DNA of 64,000 nucleotides from Pseudomonas frederiksbergensis (GCF_003732275.1 NZ_MOBM01000038.1:310001-374000); one strand, 5' to 3'. Counted from the first letter of the stretch, positions 8,389 through 18,592 are shown. Made by a program: numbers and translations. The notes: generated by a model from the sequence alone, not told the origin.

Positions 8389-9336
8389 ATGCAGATTGCG
8401 GTGATCGATGACTGGCAGGACGTGGCTCGCGACGTGGTGGACTGGTCGGTGCTGGACAGCATCGGCCAGGTGAGTTTTATCCATGACTACCCTGCCGACA
8501 ACGAAACCCTGGCCGAGCGGCTCGGCGCATTCGAGGTGATCTGCGTAATGCGCGAGCGCACCCGGTTCGACGAAGACCTGCTGCGCCGCTTGTCCGCACT
8601 CAAACTGCTGGTCACCGGCGGCATGCGCAATGCCGCCCTGGACCTGAAAGCCGCCGCCGTGCTGGGCATTCAGGTCTGCGGCACGGACAGCTACAAACAT
8701 GCCGCCCCCGAACTGACCTGGGCGCTGATCATGGCCGCGACCCGCAACCTGGTGGCCGAAGCCAACGCCTTGCGCGCAGGTCAGTGGCAACAAGGGTTGG
8801 GCGGCGACCTGCAGGGCAAGACCTTGGCGATTCTCGGGCTGGGCAGCATTGGTCAACGGGTAGCCCGGTTCGGGCAGGTGTTCGGCATGCGGGTGATTGC
8901 CTGGAGCGAAAACCTGACCGCCGAACGGGCTGCCGAGGTCGACGTCACCTATGTCAGCAAGCAGGAACTGTTCGAGCAGGCCGATGTGTTGTCGGTCCAT
9001 CTGGTGCTCAGCGAGCGCAGCCGAGGGCTGGTGGACGCTCAGGCACTGGACTGGATGAAACCCACGGCATGGCTGGTCAACACCGCTCGCGGGCCGATTG
9101 TCGATGAGTCCGCATTGATCAAGGCACTTCAGAAAAAACGCCTGGCGGGCGCTGCGCTGGACGTGTTCGAGCACGAGCCGTTGCCCCGCCATCATCCCTT
9201 CAGAACGCTGGAAAACGTGCTGGCCACGCCTCATGTCGGGTATGTCAGCCGGCAGAATTACCAACTGTTCTTTTCGCAAATGATCGAGGACATACAGGCC
9301 TGGGCGGCTGGGGAGCCGGTTCGGATTCTGAGCTGA
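8389..9336 (+). CDS. D-2-hydroxyacid dehydrogenase (SerA-like)
   Basis: A 315-residue NAD-dependent D-2-hydroxyacid dehydrogenase. The Rossmann signature GLGSIG lies at 150-155; the catalytic Arg is in NTARGPIVDE, the Glu in FEHEPLP and the His in ATPHVGYVSR. The enzyme should interconvert a 2-hydroxy acid and its 2-oxo acid in the cytosol. There is no C-terminal ACT regulatory domain, so it is not a full-length serine-pathway SerA. It follows the alpha/beta hydrolase by 14 bases. Confidence 0.88.
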   Translation: MQIAVIDDWQDVARDVVDWSVLDSIGQVSFIHDYPADNETLAERLGAFEVICVMRERTRFDEDLLRRLSALKLLVTGGMRNAALDLKAAAVLGIQVCGTDSYKHAAPELTWALIMAATRNLVAEANALRAGQWQQGLGGDLQGKTLAILGLGSIGQRVARFGQVFGMRVIAWSENLTAERAAEVDVTYVSKQELFEQADVLSVHLVLSERSRGLVDAQALDWMKPTAWLVNTARGPIVDESALIKALQKKRLAGAALDVFEHEPLPRHHPFRTLENVLATPHVGYVSRQNYQLFFSQMIEDIQAWAAGEPVRILS

Positions 9337-9353
9337 GACCGCGTTATCGTTCT

Positions 9354-9440
9354 TCGCGAGCAGGCTCGCTCCCACATTTGGCTTTGCTCACGCATCCTGT
9401 GCACACCCGAGATCCAATGTAGGAGCGAGCCTGCTCGCGA
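9354..9440. repeat. REP pair (family A, inverted)
   Basis: Two arms of the GAGCGAGCCTGCTCGCGA type face each other (9354-9376 and 9418-9440), separated by about 41 bases. It lies just after the dehydrogenase stop. Confidence 0.85.
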
Positions 9441-9926
9441 TGAGGCCCTCAAACCCACTACATTCCGCCCTGCGCACCGCAATGGTGCAACCCACATCCC
9501 ATCACGCCCGATTATCGTGACTTCCCAGTCCCGATTTGACCCATGCAAAAAAATAAACCTGCCCTTCGTCGGTGCATCTCCCTACAAAACCCCATGCCTG
9601 TACTCTCTTTTGACCGATTGTCGAACAATTTCACCCGTTGGCCGACCCCGCTCTAAGTTCTGGCCTAGACTGATTTTCGCGGAGTAAAACCGGCTAGTCA
9701 TTCGGTGAAAATAATCGAAACTTTTGGTGCTGGCCTCGTGTCAGGTTAAAGGTAGGGCCACAGCGACTGGTGCATTCCTTGCAACAGCCACTTCACCCAT
9801 TCTGCTTCAGCGCATGGGCAGCACTTGCTCACCGATGCGTAGCGCGTTTGCGCCCGGCCACAGGATTTGGCCACGAACACCGTTTGTGCCAGGCCTAGAA
9901 TTAGATCAACAACACGGGAGATTCAT
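9441..9926 (+). promoter_or_regulatory. Long non-coding leader upstream of the glgA operon
   Basis: About 485 bases without a convincing gene. It holds CCTAGACT at 9664-9671, which resembles an RpoS-type extended -10, and GAAACTT-N17-TCAGG at 9717-9745, a weak match to an AlgU promoter. Both are guesses; expression under osmotic or stationary stress would fit the trehalose genes. A frame open from 9867 runs into glgA but has no ribosome-binding site. Confidence 0.3.
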
Positions 9927-11513
9927 ATGATCAGTGCGGCTTTAGATATCCAGGGAGAACGTGCTCATCAGCAGGTCGGGGAAACGAGCACCGTCGGTGT
10001 CCTCAATGCCAAATCAGTCAATATGCCGATCCCCAAGACGCTGACACCGGCAGCCAGCCAGAATCCCAACAAGAAGAAAGTCCTGTTCGTCACCTCGGAG
10101 ATTGCCGACCTGGTAAAGACCGGAGGTCTTGGCGACGTTTCCGCCGCACTGCCCCGGGCGATGGCGCATCTGCACGATGTCCGTGTGCTGATCCCCGGTT
10201 ATCCGCAAGTAATGAACAGCGAAAACCCGATTCATATCATTGGTGAACTGGGCGGGCACGCAGCATTGCCGCCTTGCAAGATCGGGCGCATGGACATGCC
10301 CGACGGCCTGGTCATTTACGTGTTGATCTGCCCTGAATTGTACGAGCGCGAAGGTTCACCCTACGGCGCCAACAACGGCCGCGACTGGCCGGACAACCAT
10401 ATTCGTTTCGCTCGACTGGGCCTAGCAGCGGCCGATATCGCCGCCAATCTCGCCCAAATTCACTGGTGCCCGGACCTGGTGCATGCTCACGACTGGCCGG
10501 CTGGCCTGGCCCCCGCCTATATGCACTGGCGCGGTCAACGCACCCCGACCCTGTTCACCATCCACAACCTGGCATACCAGGGCGTCATCAGCCTTGGCTC
10601 GTGCCCGGAACTCGGGATCCCCATGCATGCCTTGCAACAGGAAGGCATGGAGTTTTACGGCAAGATGTCGTTCCTCAAAGCTGGCATGGCCTACTCGAGC
10701 CACATCACCACCGTCAGCGCCACCTATGCCCAGGAAATCACCACGCCAGCCTTCGGCTGCGGCCTCGACGGTTTTCTCGCCGCCAAGACCCAGCAAGGTC
10801 TGCTCAGCGGGATTCCCAATGGCATCGATGAGAGCTGGGATGCAGCGACCGATCCGCACCTGTTCCACCCCTTCGGCATCGGCGACTGGGACGGTAAAGC
10901 AGTCAATGCCATGCACGTTCGCAGACTGTTCGACCTCGAAGACTCCGAAGGTCCACTGTTCGCCGTGGTTTCGCGGCTGGTCTATCAGAAAGGCCTGGAC
11001 CTGACCGAAGCAGTGGCCGAATACATTGTCGACAATGGCGGGCAAATCGCGATCATCGGCCGTGGCGAACCGGAAGAAGAACAAGCCATGCGTGAACTGG
11101 CGTTGCGCTTCCCCGGGCAAGTCGGCGTACACATCGGCTTCAATGAAACCGACGCCCGCCGGATGTTTGCCGGCAGTGATTTCCTGCTGATGCCTTCGCG
11201 TTACGAACCCTGCGGCCTGAGCCAGATGTACGCCCAGCGCTTCGGTTCATTGCCGGTGGCCCGCAATACCGGTGGTTTGGCCGACACCATTGAAAACGGT
11301 GTGACCGGTTTCCTCTTCGACGAATCCACGGTGGAGAGTTATCGCGAAGCCCTGAGCCGCGCGTTCAAGGTGTTCGCCTTCCCGGATCTGCTCAACGCGA
11401 TGCGTTGCCGAGCCATGGCGGCGCCTTTCAACTGGTGCAAGGCCGTCGAACCCTACGCCGAACTCTACGAACAGCTGGTGGCTAAAGCCCTGGGAAAATC
11501 GGGCAAACAGTAA
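9927..11513 (+). CDS. glgA: Glycogen synthase GlgA (GT5)
   Basis: A 528-residue GT5 glucosyltransferase that extends alpha-1,4-glucan from a nucleotide-glucose donor. The donor-binding KTGGL lies at 64-68, HAHDWPAG-type and TIHNLAYQG blocks follow, and the C-terminal domain carries FAVVSRLVYQKGLDL and the PSRYEPCGLSQ catalytic loop. There is an N-terminal extension of ~50 residues before the usual start of the fold. The ATG at 9927 is preceded by GGGAG. It leads the glgA-treZ-malQ-treY run, so its linear glucan is placed to feed TreY/TreZ. The donor (ADP- or UDP-glucose) cannot be read from sequence, and no glgC is seen in the window. Confidence 0.93.
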   Translation: MISAALDIQGERAHQQVGETSTVGVLNAKSVNMPIPKTLTPAASQNPNKKKVLFVTSEIADLVKTGGLGDVSAALPRAMAHLHDVRVLIPGYPQVMNSENPIHIIGELGGHAALPPCKIGRMDMPDGLVIYVLICPELYEREGSPYGANNGRDWPDNHIRFARLGLAAADIAANLAQIHWCPDLVHAHDWPAGLAPAYMHWRGQRTPTLFTIHNLAYQGVISLGSCPELGIPMHALQQEGMEFYGKMSFLKAGMAYSSHITTVSATYAQEITTPAFGCGLDGFLAAKTQQGLLSGIPNGIDESWDAATDPHLFHPFGIGDWDGKAVNAMHVRRLFDLEDSEGPLFAVVSRLVYQKGLDLTEAVAEYIVDNGGQIAIIGRGEPEEEQAMRELALRFPGQVGVHIGFNETDARRMFAGSDFLLMPSRYEPCGLSQMYAQRFGSLPVARNTGGLADTIENGVTGFLFDESTVESYREALSRAFKVFAFPDLLNAMRCRAMAAPFNWCKAVEPYAELYEQLVAKALGKSGKQ

Positions 11514-11526
11514 GAGGCTTTCAACG

Positions 11527-13323
11527 ATGCCGTTACGGACCCTTGAGACCTGGCCCCACGGCGCAATCATGCTGGACGCAGAACACACGCGTTTTGCCTT
11601 GTGGGCGCCAGATGCGTTTTTCGTCAGTCTCGAACTGGAAGATGGGCAATCACTGCCACTGCTGCCTCAGGCCGATGGCTGGTTTGTGATCAACACCCGC
11701 TGCCCCGCGGGTACCCGCTACCGCTACAACATCGATGGCGAGCTGGAGGTGCCGGACCCGGCCTCCCGCGCCCAGGCGGGCGATATCGACAGCCACAGCG
11801 TGGTGGTCGATCCCCTCGCCTATCGGTGGCACCACAGCGCCTGGCAGGGTCGACCGTGGAATGAGGCGGTGATCTACGAACTGCACGTCGGTGCACTCGG
11901 CGGCTTCAGCCAGGTTGAGCAGCATCTGGAGCACCTGGTCGAGCTGGGTATTACCGCCATCGAACTGATGCCGCTGGCGCAGTTCCCCGGCGAGCGTAAC
12001 TGGGGCTATGACGGGGTTTTGCTTTACGCGCCGCAAGCTTCCTATGGCTCGCCCGAACAACTCAAACACCTGATCGACACGGCCCACGGCCACGGCCTGG
12101 CGGTGATTCTCGACGTGGTCTACAACCACTTCGGCCCGGATGGCAATTACCTGCATCGCTACGCCAAAGGCTTTTTCCGCGAAGACAAACACACCCCGTG
12201 GGGCGCGGCGATCGACTTCCGGCGGCGCGAGGTGCGCGACTTCTTTATCGACAACGCGCTGATGTGGTTGCTGGAGTACCGCTTCGACGGCCTGCGCCTG
12301 GACGCGGTGCATGCCATCGAAGACCCGGACTTTCTTCAAGAGCTGGCGCAACGGGTGCGGCGGCAAACCGATCCGGCGCGGCACGTGTGGCTCATGGCGG
12401 AAAACGAGCACAACCAGGCCAGCCTGCTGGAGCAAGGTTTTGACGCGCAGTGGAACGACGACGGCCATAACGCCCTGCACGTTCTGCTCACGGGTGAAAC
12501 CGACGCCTATTACGCCGACTATGCCGAGCACCCCACCGAACAGCTCGCCCGCTGCCTGAGCCAGGGCTTCGTGTTTCAAGGCCACATCACCCGTCACGGT
12601 ACGGCGCGCGGTGAACCGAGCGGTCACTTGCCGCCCACAGCCTTCGTGCTATTTCTGCAGAACCACGACCAGATCGGCAATCGCGCCTTTGGCGAACGCC
12701 TGCATCAGTTGGCCCATCCTGATGCCCTTTATGCCGCCACTGCGTTGCTGCTGTTGTCGCCGATGATTCCGCTGATGTTCATGGGCGATGAGTTTGCCGT
12801 CGAGCAACCGTTCCTGTTCTTCACCAGCCACCACGGTGAATTGGCGGAACTGGTGCGCGAAGGACGACGCAACGAGTTCGCAGCGTTCAGCGCCTTTGCC
12901 GACCCGCACAAACGCGAGCAGATTCCCGATCCGAACGCGACGCAGACCTTCGAAGCTTCACGGCCGACACTGACCACCAGCCGCCAATCGCCGATTTACG
13001 CTCTGTATCGCCAACTGCTGCAGATCCGCCACCGACACATCATCCCGCACCTGCCCGGCGCCCAGGCGCTGGGTGCGCAGGTACTGGCCGAGGGTGCGGT
13101 GACGGCGCGCTGGCGGCTGGGCGATGGCAGTCAGTTGCGCATTGACCTGAACCTCAGCGATGCACCTGCGGTCCACACCCCACAGGCCGACGCGACATTG
13201 CTGTTCGAACACCCGCCACAATCGGCCGGTCTGTTGAATCAGGGCATGCTTGCCCCGTATTGCGCGCTAGTCAGCCTCACGGCCGCAGCCCCTTTGCTAC
13301 CCCCGGATGGAGAGCGCCCATGA
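11527..13323 (+). CDS. treZ: Malto-oligosyltrehalose trehalohydrolase TreZ
   Basis: A 598-residue GH13 enzyme that releases trehalose from the maltooligosyl-trehalose made by TreY. It has an N-terminal beta-sandwich (~1-100, FALWAPDA), the barrel opening NEAVIYELHVGALGGF, the nucleophile Asp in FDGLRLDAVHAIED, the acid Glu in LMAENEHN and the transition-state Asp in QNHDQIGNR. The block NWGYDGVLLYAPQASYG is typical of TreZ. It begins 13 bases after glgA, and its last four bases (ATGA) overlap the start of malQ. Confidence 0.93.
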   Translation: MPLRTLETWPHGAIMLDAEHTRFALWAPDAFFVSLELEDGQSLPLLPQADGWFVINTRCPAGTRYRYNIDGELEVPDPASRAQAGDIDSHSVVVDPLAYRWHHSAWQGRPWNEAVIYELHVGALGGFSQVEQHLEHLVELGITAIELMPLAQFPGERNWGYDGVLLYAPQASYGSPEQLKHLIDTAHGHGLAVILDVVYNHFGPDGNYLHRYAKGFFREDKHTPWGAAIDFRRREVRDFFIDNALMWLLEYRFDGLRLDAVHAIEDPDFLQELAQRVRRQTDPARHVWLMAENEHNQASLLEQGFDAQWNDDGHNALHVLLTGETDAYYADYAEHPTEQLARCLSQGFVFQGHITRHGTARGEPSGHLPPTAFVLFLQNHDQIGNRAFGERLHQLAHPDALYAATALLLLSPMIPLMFMGDEFAVEQPFLFFTSHHGELAELVREGRRNEFAAFSAFADPHKREQIPDPNATQTFEASRPTLTTSRQSPIYALYRQLLQIRHRHIIPHLPGAQALGAQVLAEGAVTARWRLGDGSQLRIDLNLSDAPAVHTPQADATLLFEHPPQSAGLLNQGMLAPYCALVSLTAAAPLLPPDGERP

Positions 13324-15398
13324 GCAATGCGCAACTGGAAATACTGGCCAGCCGAGCAGGCTTGGCCGTCGACTGGATCGACGCCAATGGCCGTCCACAG
13401 AAAGTCACCCCGGCGGTGTTGCGCTCGGTGCTGGCCGGGCTTGGCCATCCCGCCGGCAGCGCTCAGGAAATCGACGCCAGCCTGCTGCAACTGCAGGAGG
13501 TGCAACAAACCCGGCACCTGCCACCGCTGTTGACCTGCGACGTGGGCGTCGGCCTTGATCTGGCCCACTACTTTGAACCGCAAACCCCGTGTGAGATCCA
13601 TCTCGAAGACGGCTCACGGATTAACTTGAAGCTCGATGACAACGCTGTGTTGCCCGGGCTGGTGCCGGTGGGTTATCAGCACGTCAGCATCGACGATCAA
13701 TCCTTCACCCTGGCGGTGGCACCTCAACGCTGCTACAGCGTCGGCGATGCGGTTGACAGTAAAAACCCCCGCGCCTGGGGCCTGAGCGTGCAGCTGTACT
13801 CGCTGCGTCGCCCCGGCGATGGCGGTTTCGGCGATACCCAGGCCCTCGAAGATCTGGCCCGGGTGGCCGGCGAACGGGGCGCCGAAGCGTTGGCGATCAG
13901 CCCGCTGCATGCGATGTTCAGCGGCGACACCCAACGTTACAGCCCATACTCGCCGTCCAGCCGTTTGTTCCTCAATAGCCTGTACGCGGCGCCCGGCGCG
14001 ATCCTCGGTGAGCGCGCCCTGCGCACCGCGATCGACGCCACCGGCCTTGCCGCTGAGCTCAAGCACCTTGAAGCGTTGCCGCTGATCGACTGGCCCACCG
14101 CCGCCGAAGCCAAGCACCGCTTGCTCGAAGCCTTGTACGAAGGGTTCACCCACGGCGAACACCCCTTGCACCCAGACTTCAGCAGTTTCCGTCATGCCGG
14201 CGGCGAAGCACTGGAAAATCATTGCCGCTTCGAAGCGATCCAGGAAGCCCGTGCGCGGCGCGGTGAAAGCCTCGACTGGCGCGAGTGGCCCGAACAATGG
14301 CGTGACCCGCGCAGCACCGCCCTGGCGCATTTTGCCGAAGAAAATTCGACCCGCATCGGCTACTACGCATTCTGCCAATGGCTGATTGCGCGCAGCCTGG
14401 AACGCGCCCAGGCCGCCGCCCGCAGTGCAGGCATGGGCATCGGTCTGATCGCCGACCTGGCCGTTGGCGCTGACGGCGGCGGCAGCCAGGCCTGGAGTCG
14501 TCAGGACGAATTGCTCGCCTCACTGACCGTGGGTGCGCCACCAGACATCCTCAATCGTTCCGGCCAGGGTTGGGGCATTTCCGCGTTCTCTCCCGAAGGT
14601 CTGGTGCGCAACGGCTTTCGCGCATTCATCGAAATGCTGCGGGCCAACTTCGCCCATGCCGGCGGCCTGCGTATCGATCACGTCATGGGGCTGCAACGAC
14701 TGTGGGTGATCCCCAACGATGCGCCGCCCAGCGACGGTGCCTACCTCTATTACCCGGTGGACGACCTGCTGCGCTTGCTGACCCTCGAATCCCATCGGCA
14801 TCAGGCCGTCGTCCTCGGCGAGGACCTCGGCACCGTGCCCGAGGGTCTGCGCGAGAAACTCATCGCACGCTCGATTCTCGGCATGCGCGTGCTGCTGTTC
14901 GAACAGGACAATACTCACTTCAAGCCGATTCTTGACTGGCCGGACAACGCGCTGGCAACCACCAGCACCCACGACCTGCCGACGCTCAATGGCTGGTGGC
15001 ATGGCCGCGATATTGACTGGAGCGCGCGCTTGAATCTGGTCGACGCCCCGGGGGAAATCGAATGGCGCCAACACCGTGAACGCGAGCGCGAAGGTTTGCG
15101 CCGGGTGCTGAGCGAGGACCCGCAGAATTTCCGCGAAGAGTCCCACGAAACCGATCAGGTGCTCGACGCCGCGATCCGCTTCCTCGGCCATACCCGCGCG
15201 CCGCTGGTATTGCTGCCAATGGAAGATGCCTTGGGTATCGAACAGCAGGCCAACCTGCCCGGCACCACCGATACCCATCCCAACTGGTCCCGCAGGCTGC
15301 CCGGCGACAGCGAAGCCCTGCTCGATGATCCGGACGCCGCACGGCGCCTGGAACTGCTCGCCTGTGCACGACTTCAGGCGGCCGAGCGTGACCAATGA
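13320..15398 (+). CDS. malQ: 4-alpha-glucanotransferase MalQ (amylomaltase)
   Basis: A 692-residue GH77 enzyme that transfers alpha-1,4-glucan segments between chains, reshaping short maltodextrins. The N-terminal ~150 residues are the extension seen in proteobacterial MalQ. The nucleophile Asp lies in GGLRIDHVMGLQRLW, the acid Glu in LGEDLGTVPEG, and the third carboxylate in TSTHDLPTLNGWW. The ATG at 13320 overlaps the treZ stop as ATGA, and the malQ stop overlaps treY the same way, so the three genes are translationally coupled. Confidence 0.93.
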   Translation: MSNAQLEILASRAGLAVDWIDANGRPQKVTPAVLRSVLAGLGHPAGSAQEIDASLLQLQEVQQTRHLPPLLTCDVGVGLDLAHYFEPQTPCEIHLEDGSRINLKLDDNAVLPGLVPVGYQHVSIDDQSFTLAVAPQRCYSVGDAVDSKNPRAWGLSVQLYSLRRPGDGGFGDTQALEDLARVAGERGAEALAISPLHAMFSGDTQRYSPYSPSSRLFLNSLYAAPGAILGERALRTAIDATGLAAELKHLEALPLIDWPTAAEAKHRLLEALYEGFTHGEHPLHPDFSSFRHAGGEALENHCRFEAIQEARARRGESLDWREWPEQWRDPRSTALAHFAEENSTRIGYYAFCQWLIARSLERAQAAARSAGMGIGLIADLAVGADGGGSQAWSRQDELLASLTVGAPPDILNRSGQGWGISAFSPEGLVRNGFRAFIEMLRANFAHAGGLRIDHVMGLQRLWVIPNDAPPSDGAYLYYPVDDLLRLLTLESHRHQAVVLGEDLGTVPEGLREKLIARSILGMRVLLFEQDNTHFKPILDWPDNALATTSTHDLPTLNGWWHGRDIDWSARLNLVDAPGEIEWRQHREREREGLRRVLSEDPQNFREESHETDQVLDAAIRFLGHTRAPLVLLPMEDALGIEQQANLPGTTDTHPNWSRRLPGDSEALLDDPDAARRLELLACARLQAAERDQ

Positions 15399-18193
15399 AT
15401 CAACCGTTCATCCAACCGCTGCGGGCGACTCTGCGGCTGCAATTTCATAAAGGTTTCACTCTGGATCAGGCGGTGCCGCTGGTGCCGTACTTCGCCAGTC
15501 TGGGCATCAGCCATGTCTATGCCTCGCCGCTGCTCGCCGCCCGCGCGGGGTCCATGCATGGCTACGACGTGGTGGACCCGACCACGGTCAACCCAGAACT
15601 GGGCGGCGAAGCGGCATTGCGGCGTTTGGTCGGTGCATTGCGCGAACAGAACATGGGGCTGATCCTCGACATTGTCTCCAACCACATGGCCGTCGGCGGT
15701 GGCGATAACCCCTGGTGGCTCGACTTGCTGGAATGGGGGCGACTGAGCCCTTACGGCGAGTTCTTCGACATTCAATGGCACTCGCCCGACCCGTTGATGG
15801 AAGGCCAGTTGCTGCTGCCTTTTTTGGGCAGTGATTACGGCATCGCCTTGCAGGACGGCACCCTGCCCTTGCGTTTCGATGCCCGGCGCGGCGCTTTTTA
15901 TGTCGAGCACTATGAGCACCACTTCCCGATTTCCCCGTCAGACTACGGCGAGCTGCTCAAGGCCGATGATCAATTGAATGCCGAGCAGGCCGAGCAGCTC
16001 AAATCCCTGGCAGACCGCTTCAGTACCTTGAGCTACCAGACTGACGCATACAGCCTGGCGATTCCGCTGAAAACGGAACTGCATGAACTCGCCAGCGATC
16101 CGGCCATTCTTCACGCCATCGAACACACCCTCGGCACGTACGACTCGCTCACCCCCGAGGGTTTCCAGCGCCTGCATAATCTGCTGGAGCGCCAGAGTTA
16201 TCGCCTGGCCAGCTGGCGTACCGCGGCGGACGACATCAACTGGCGGCGTTTTTTCGATATCAATGAACTGGGTGGCCTGCGCGTCGAACGCCCGGCGGTG
16301 TTCGAGGCGACCCATGCAAAAATCTTCGAGCTGGTAGCCGAGGGTCTTGTCGACGGGCTGCGCATCGATCACATCGATGGCCTCGCCGACCCGCGTGGCT
16401 ACTGCCGCAAATTGCGGCGCCGAGTCGATAGACTGGTACCGGAGCGGCACCTGCCGATCTACGTCGAGAAGATCCTCGGCGAAGGCGAAACCCTGCACCG
16501 CGACTGGTCTGTCGATGGCAGCACCGGTTACGAATTCATGAACCAGTTGTCGTTGCTGCAACACGACCCCGAAGGCGCCCAGGCCTTGGGTGAACTCTGG
16601 AGCCGGCACAGCGAACGGCCCGCCGATTTCCGCCAGGAAGCACAACTGGCGCGTCAGCAGATTCTCAACGGCTCCCTCGCCGGGGATTTCGAAAGTGTCG
16701 CCCACGCCCTGTTGCAAGTGGCCCGGGACGACCTGATGACACGGGACCTGACCCTCGGCGCAATCCGTCGGGCCTTGCAGGAACTGATCGTACACTTCCC
16801 GGTGTATCGCACTTACATCAGCCCGCTGGGCCGAAACTGCGCCCAGGACGAGGTGTTTTTCCAGCAAGCCATGGACGGTGCAAGGCAAACCCTTGGCGAA
16901 GCCGACTGGCCCGTGCTCGATTGCCTGTCCGGCTGGCTGGGTGGCCAACCCTGGCGCAAACACCCGCTGGGCCGCCCACGCAAACTGCTCAAGCATGCGT
17001 GCGTGCGCTTCCAGCAACTGACCTCACCGGCGGCGGCCAAGGCGGTGGAAGACACCGCGCTTTATCGCTCGGCGGTGCTGCTGTCGCGCAACGATGTCGG
17101 CTACAACACCGAGCAGTTCAGTGCGCCGGTGGCTGACTTCCATGCGGCCTGCGCCAATCGCCTCGCCGAATTCCCCGACAACCTGCTGGCCACCGCGACC
17201 CACGACCACAAACGCGGCGAAGACACCCGTGCGCGGCTGGCGGTGTTAAGCGAGCGCAGCGCCTGGTATGGCGCACAGGTCGAACACTGGCGAACCCTGG
17301 CCGACCAATTGCGCACTGAACCCGGCGCGCCCTCGGCGGGCGACGAGCTGATTCTTTATCAAGCGATCCTCGGCAGCTGGCCGCTGGAACTGCGCAGCGA
17401 TGATCAGGTGGCGCTCGAGGACTACGCCAAACGCCTCTGGCAGTGGCAACAGAAAGCCCTGCGCGAAGCCAAGTTGCAAAGCAGCTGGAGCGCACCAAAC
17501 GAGGGATATGAACAGGCGACCCATGGGTTTCTCGAACGCTTGCTGCTCAGCCCCGAAGGCCAGCCACTGCGCGCGACCATCGGTGCGGCGGCGCAGAGCA
17601 TCGCCGCCCCGGGTGCGTTGAATGGCTTGGCGCAAACCTTGCTGCGAATGACTGTGCCGGGGGTACCGGATCTCTATCAGGGCAACGAGTTCTGGGACTT
17701 CACGCTGGTCGATCCGGACAACCGCCGGCCGGTGGATTACGTCAGCCGTCAGCAGGCCATGCACGTACGACTGGACCTGCCGGATCTGTTGGTGAACTGG
17801 CGTGACGGGCGCATCAAGCAAACCCTGATCGCCCATGCGTTGAGCCGACGCGCCGAGCATGCCCAGCTGTTTCAGACAGGGACTTATCAAGCCCTTGAAG
17901 TCCTCGGCAACCAGGCTCACCGGGTATTGGCGTTTGCTCGTGAATGGCAGGGAAAACGGGCTATCGTGATCGTACCGATACGCTGTGCCGAGCTGCTGGA
18001 AAACAGTGCCGAACCACAGGTTGAGGCGCCGCTGTGGGGCGATACCCGAGTCAAATTGACGTTCGCCGCGCCTGAAGAAAATCTGAAGGGACTTTTTGCA
18101 AGCGTCACAGTCACAAAACACAGGGAGCTGATGGTCAGCGCCGCGCTGGGGGATTTCCCGGTCAATCTCTTTATCCAAACTACCCAAGCTTGA
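15395..18193 (+). CDS. treY: Maltooligosyltrehalose synthase TreY
   Basis: A 932-residue GH13 enzyme that isomerises the reducing-end alpha-1,4 bond of maltodextrins to the alpha,alpha-1,1 bond of trehalose. Seen: TLRLQFHKGFTLDQAVPLVPY at the start (interrupted only here for length limits), DIVSNHMAV, the nucleophile Asp in DGLRIDHIDGLADP, the Glu in VEKILGEGETL, the THDHKRGEDTRARL block, and GNEFWDFTLVDPDNRRPVDY near the C-terminus, a TreY hallmark. It is longer than the ~700-850 residues of many TreY proteins, with extra sequence in the middle. The ATG overlaps the malQ stop. Confidence 0.93.
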   Translation: MNQPFIQPLRATLRLQFHKGFTLDQAVPLVPYFASLGISHVYASPLLAARAGSMHGYDVVDPTTVNPELGGEAALRRLVGALREQNMGLILDIVSNHMAVGGGDNPWWLDLLEWGRLSPYGEFFDIQWHSPDPLMEGQLLLPFLGSDYGIALQDGTLPLRFDARRGAFYVEHYEHHFPISPSDYGELLKADDQLNAEQAEQLKSLADRFSTLSYQTDAYSLAIPLKTELHELASDPAILHAIEHTLGTYDSLTPEGFQRLHNLLERQSYRLASWRTAADDINWRRFFDINELGGLRVERPAVFEATHAKIFELVAEGLVDGLRIDHIDGLADPRGYCRKLRRRVDRLVPERHLPIYVEKILGEGETLHRDWSVDGSTGYEFMNQLSLLQHDPEGAQALGELWSRHSERPADFRQEAQLARQQILNGSLAGDFESVAHALLQVARDDLMTRDLTLGAIRRALQELIVHFPVYRTYISPLGRNCAQDEVFFQQAMDGARQTLGEADWPVLDCLSGWLGGQPWRKHPLGRPRKLLKHACVRFQQLTSPAAAKAVEDTALYRSAVLLSRNDVGYNTEQFSAPVADFHAACANRLAEFPDNLLATATHDHKRGEDTRARLAVLSERSAWYGAQVEHWRTLADQLRTEPGAPSAGDELILYQAILGSWPLELRSDDQVALEDYAKRLWQWQQKALREAKLQSSWSAPNEGYEQATHGFLERLLLSPEGQPLRATIGAAAQSIAAPGALNGLAQTLLRMTVPGVPDLYQGNEFWDFTLVDPDNRRPVDYVSRQQAMHVRLDLPDLLVNWRDGRIKQTLIAHALSRRAEHAQLFQTGTYQALEVLGNQAHRVLAFAREWQGKRAIVIVPIRCAELLENSAEPQVEAPLWGDTRVKLTFAAPEENLKGLFASVTVTKHRELMVSAALGDFPVNLFIQTTQA

Positions 18194-18214
18194 GTTCAGT
18201 TCAGGAGCATTGCG

Positions 18215-18565
18215 ATGAGTACCGACGATAAACGCATCCGCGAATTTGCCTATCAGATCTGGGAGTCCGAAGGGAAACCCGTGGGCCAGGAAGCACGCCA
18301 TTGGGAGATGGCCTGCAAACTCGCCGAAGCCGAAGCACTGGCTCCCGGCAAGTCATCGAAAGCGACCGGCAGCAAACGTGTCGGCACCAAATCTGCGGTC
18401 GGCAAGCCCGACGGCAAGCTGGTCAATGCCAAGGACATCGAACCCGCACTCAAAGCCAAAACCAAGCCCAAGGCCAAACCCGCCGCCGCTTCGACAGTGA
18501 TCCCGCCGGGAGAAAAATCCACGGAGAAAAAGCCTCGCGCCGCGCGTAAACCGCCAACGACCTGA
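18215..18565 (+). CDS. DUF2934 protein with basic tail
   Basis: A 116-residue protein. Residues ~5-40 (RIREFAYQIWESEGKPVGQ...HWEMACKLAE) are the DUF2934 domain; the rest is a low-complexity Lys/Ala/Pro tail (KAKTKPKAKPAAA) like those of DNA- or polymer-binding proteins. AGGAG lies seven bases before the ATG. It sits 21 bases after treY, and DUF2934 genes recur beside glycogen and trehalose genes in Pseudomonas. Function is unknown; binding to glucan or nucleoid is a guess. Confidence 0.75.
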   Translation: MSTDDKRIREFAYQIWESEGKPVGQEARHWEMACKLAEAEALAPGKSSKATGSKRVGTKSAVGKPDGKLVNAKDIEPALKAKTKPKAKPAAASTVIPPGEKSTEKKPRAARKPPTT

Positions 18566-18592
18566 CGCTTTATCGCCTTGCCCCGCTTGATT

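Noticed and set aside
9717..9745. AlgU-type promoter upstream of glgA
   Set aside because: GAAACTT-N17-TCAGG fits the -35 only partly and the -10 poorly; kept only as a remark in the leader entry.
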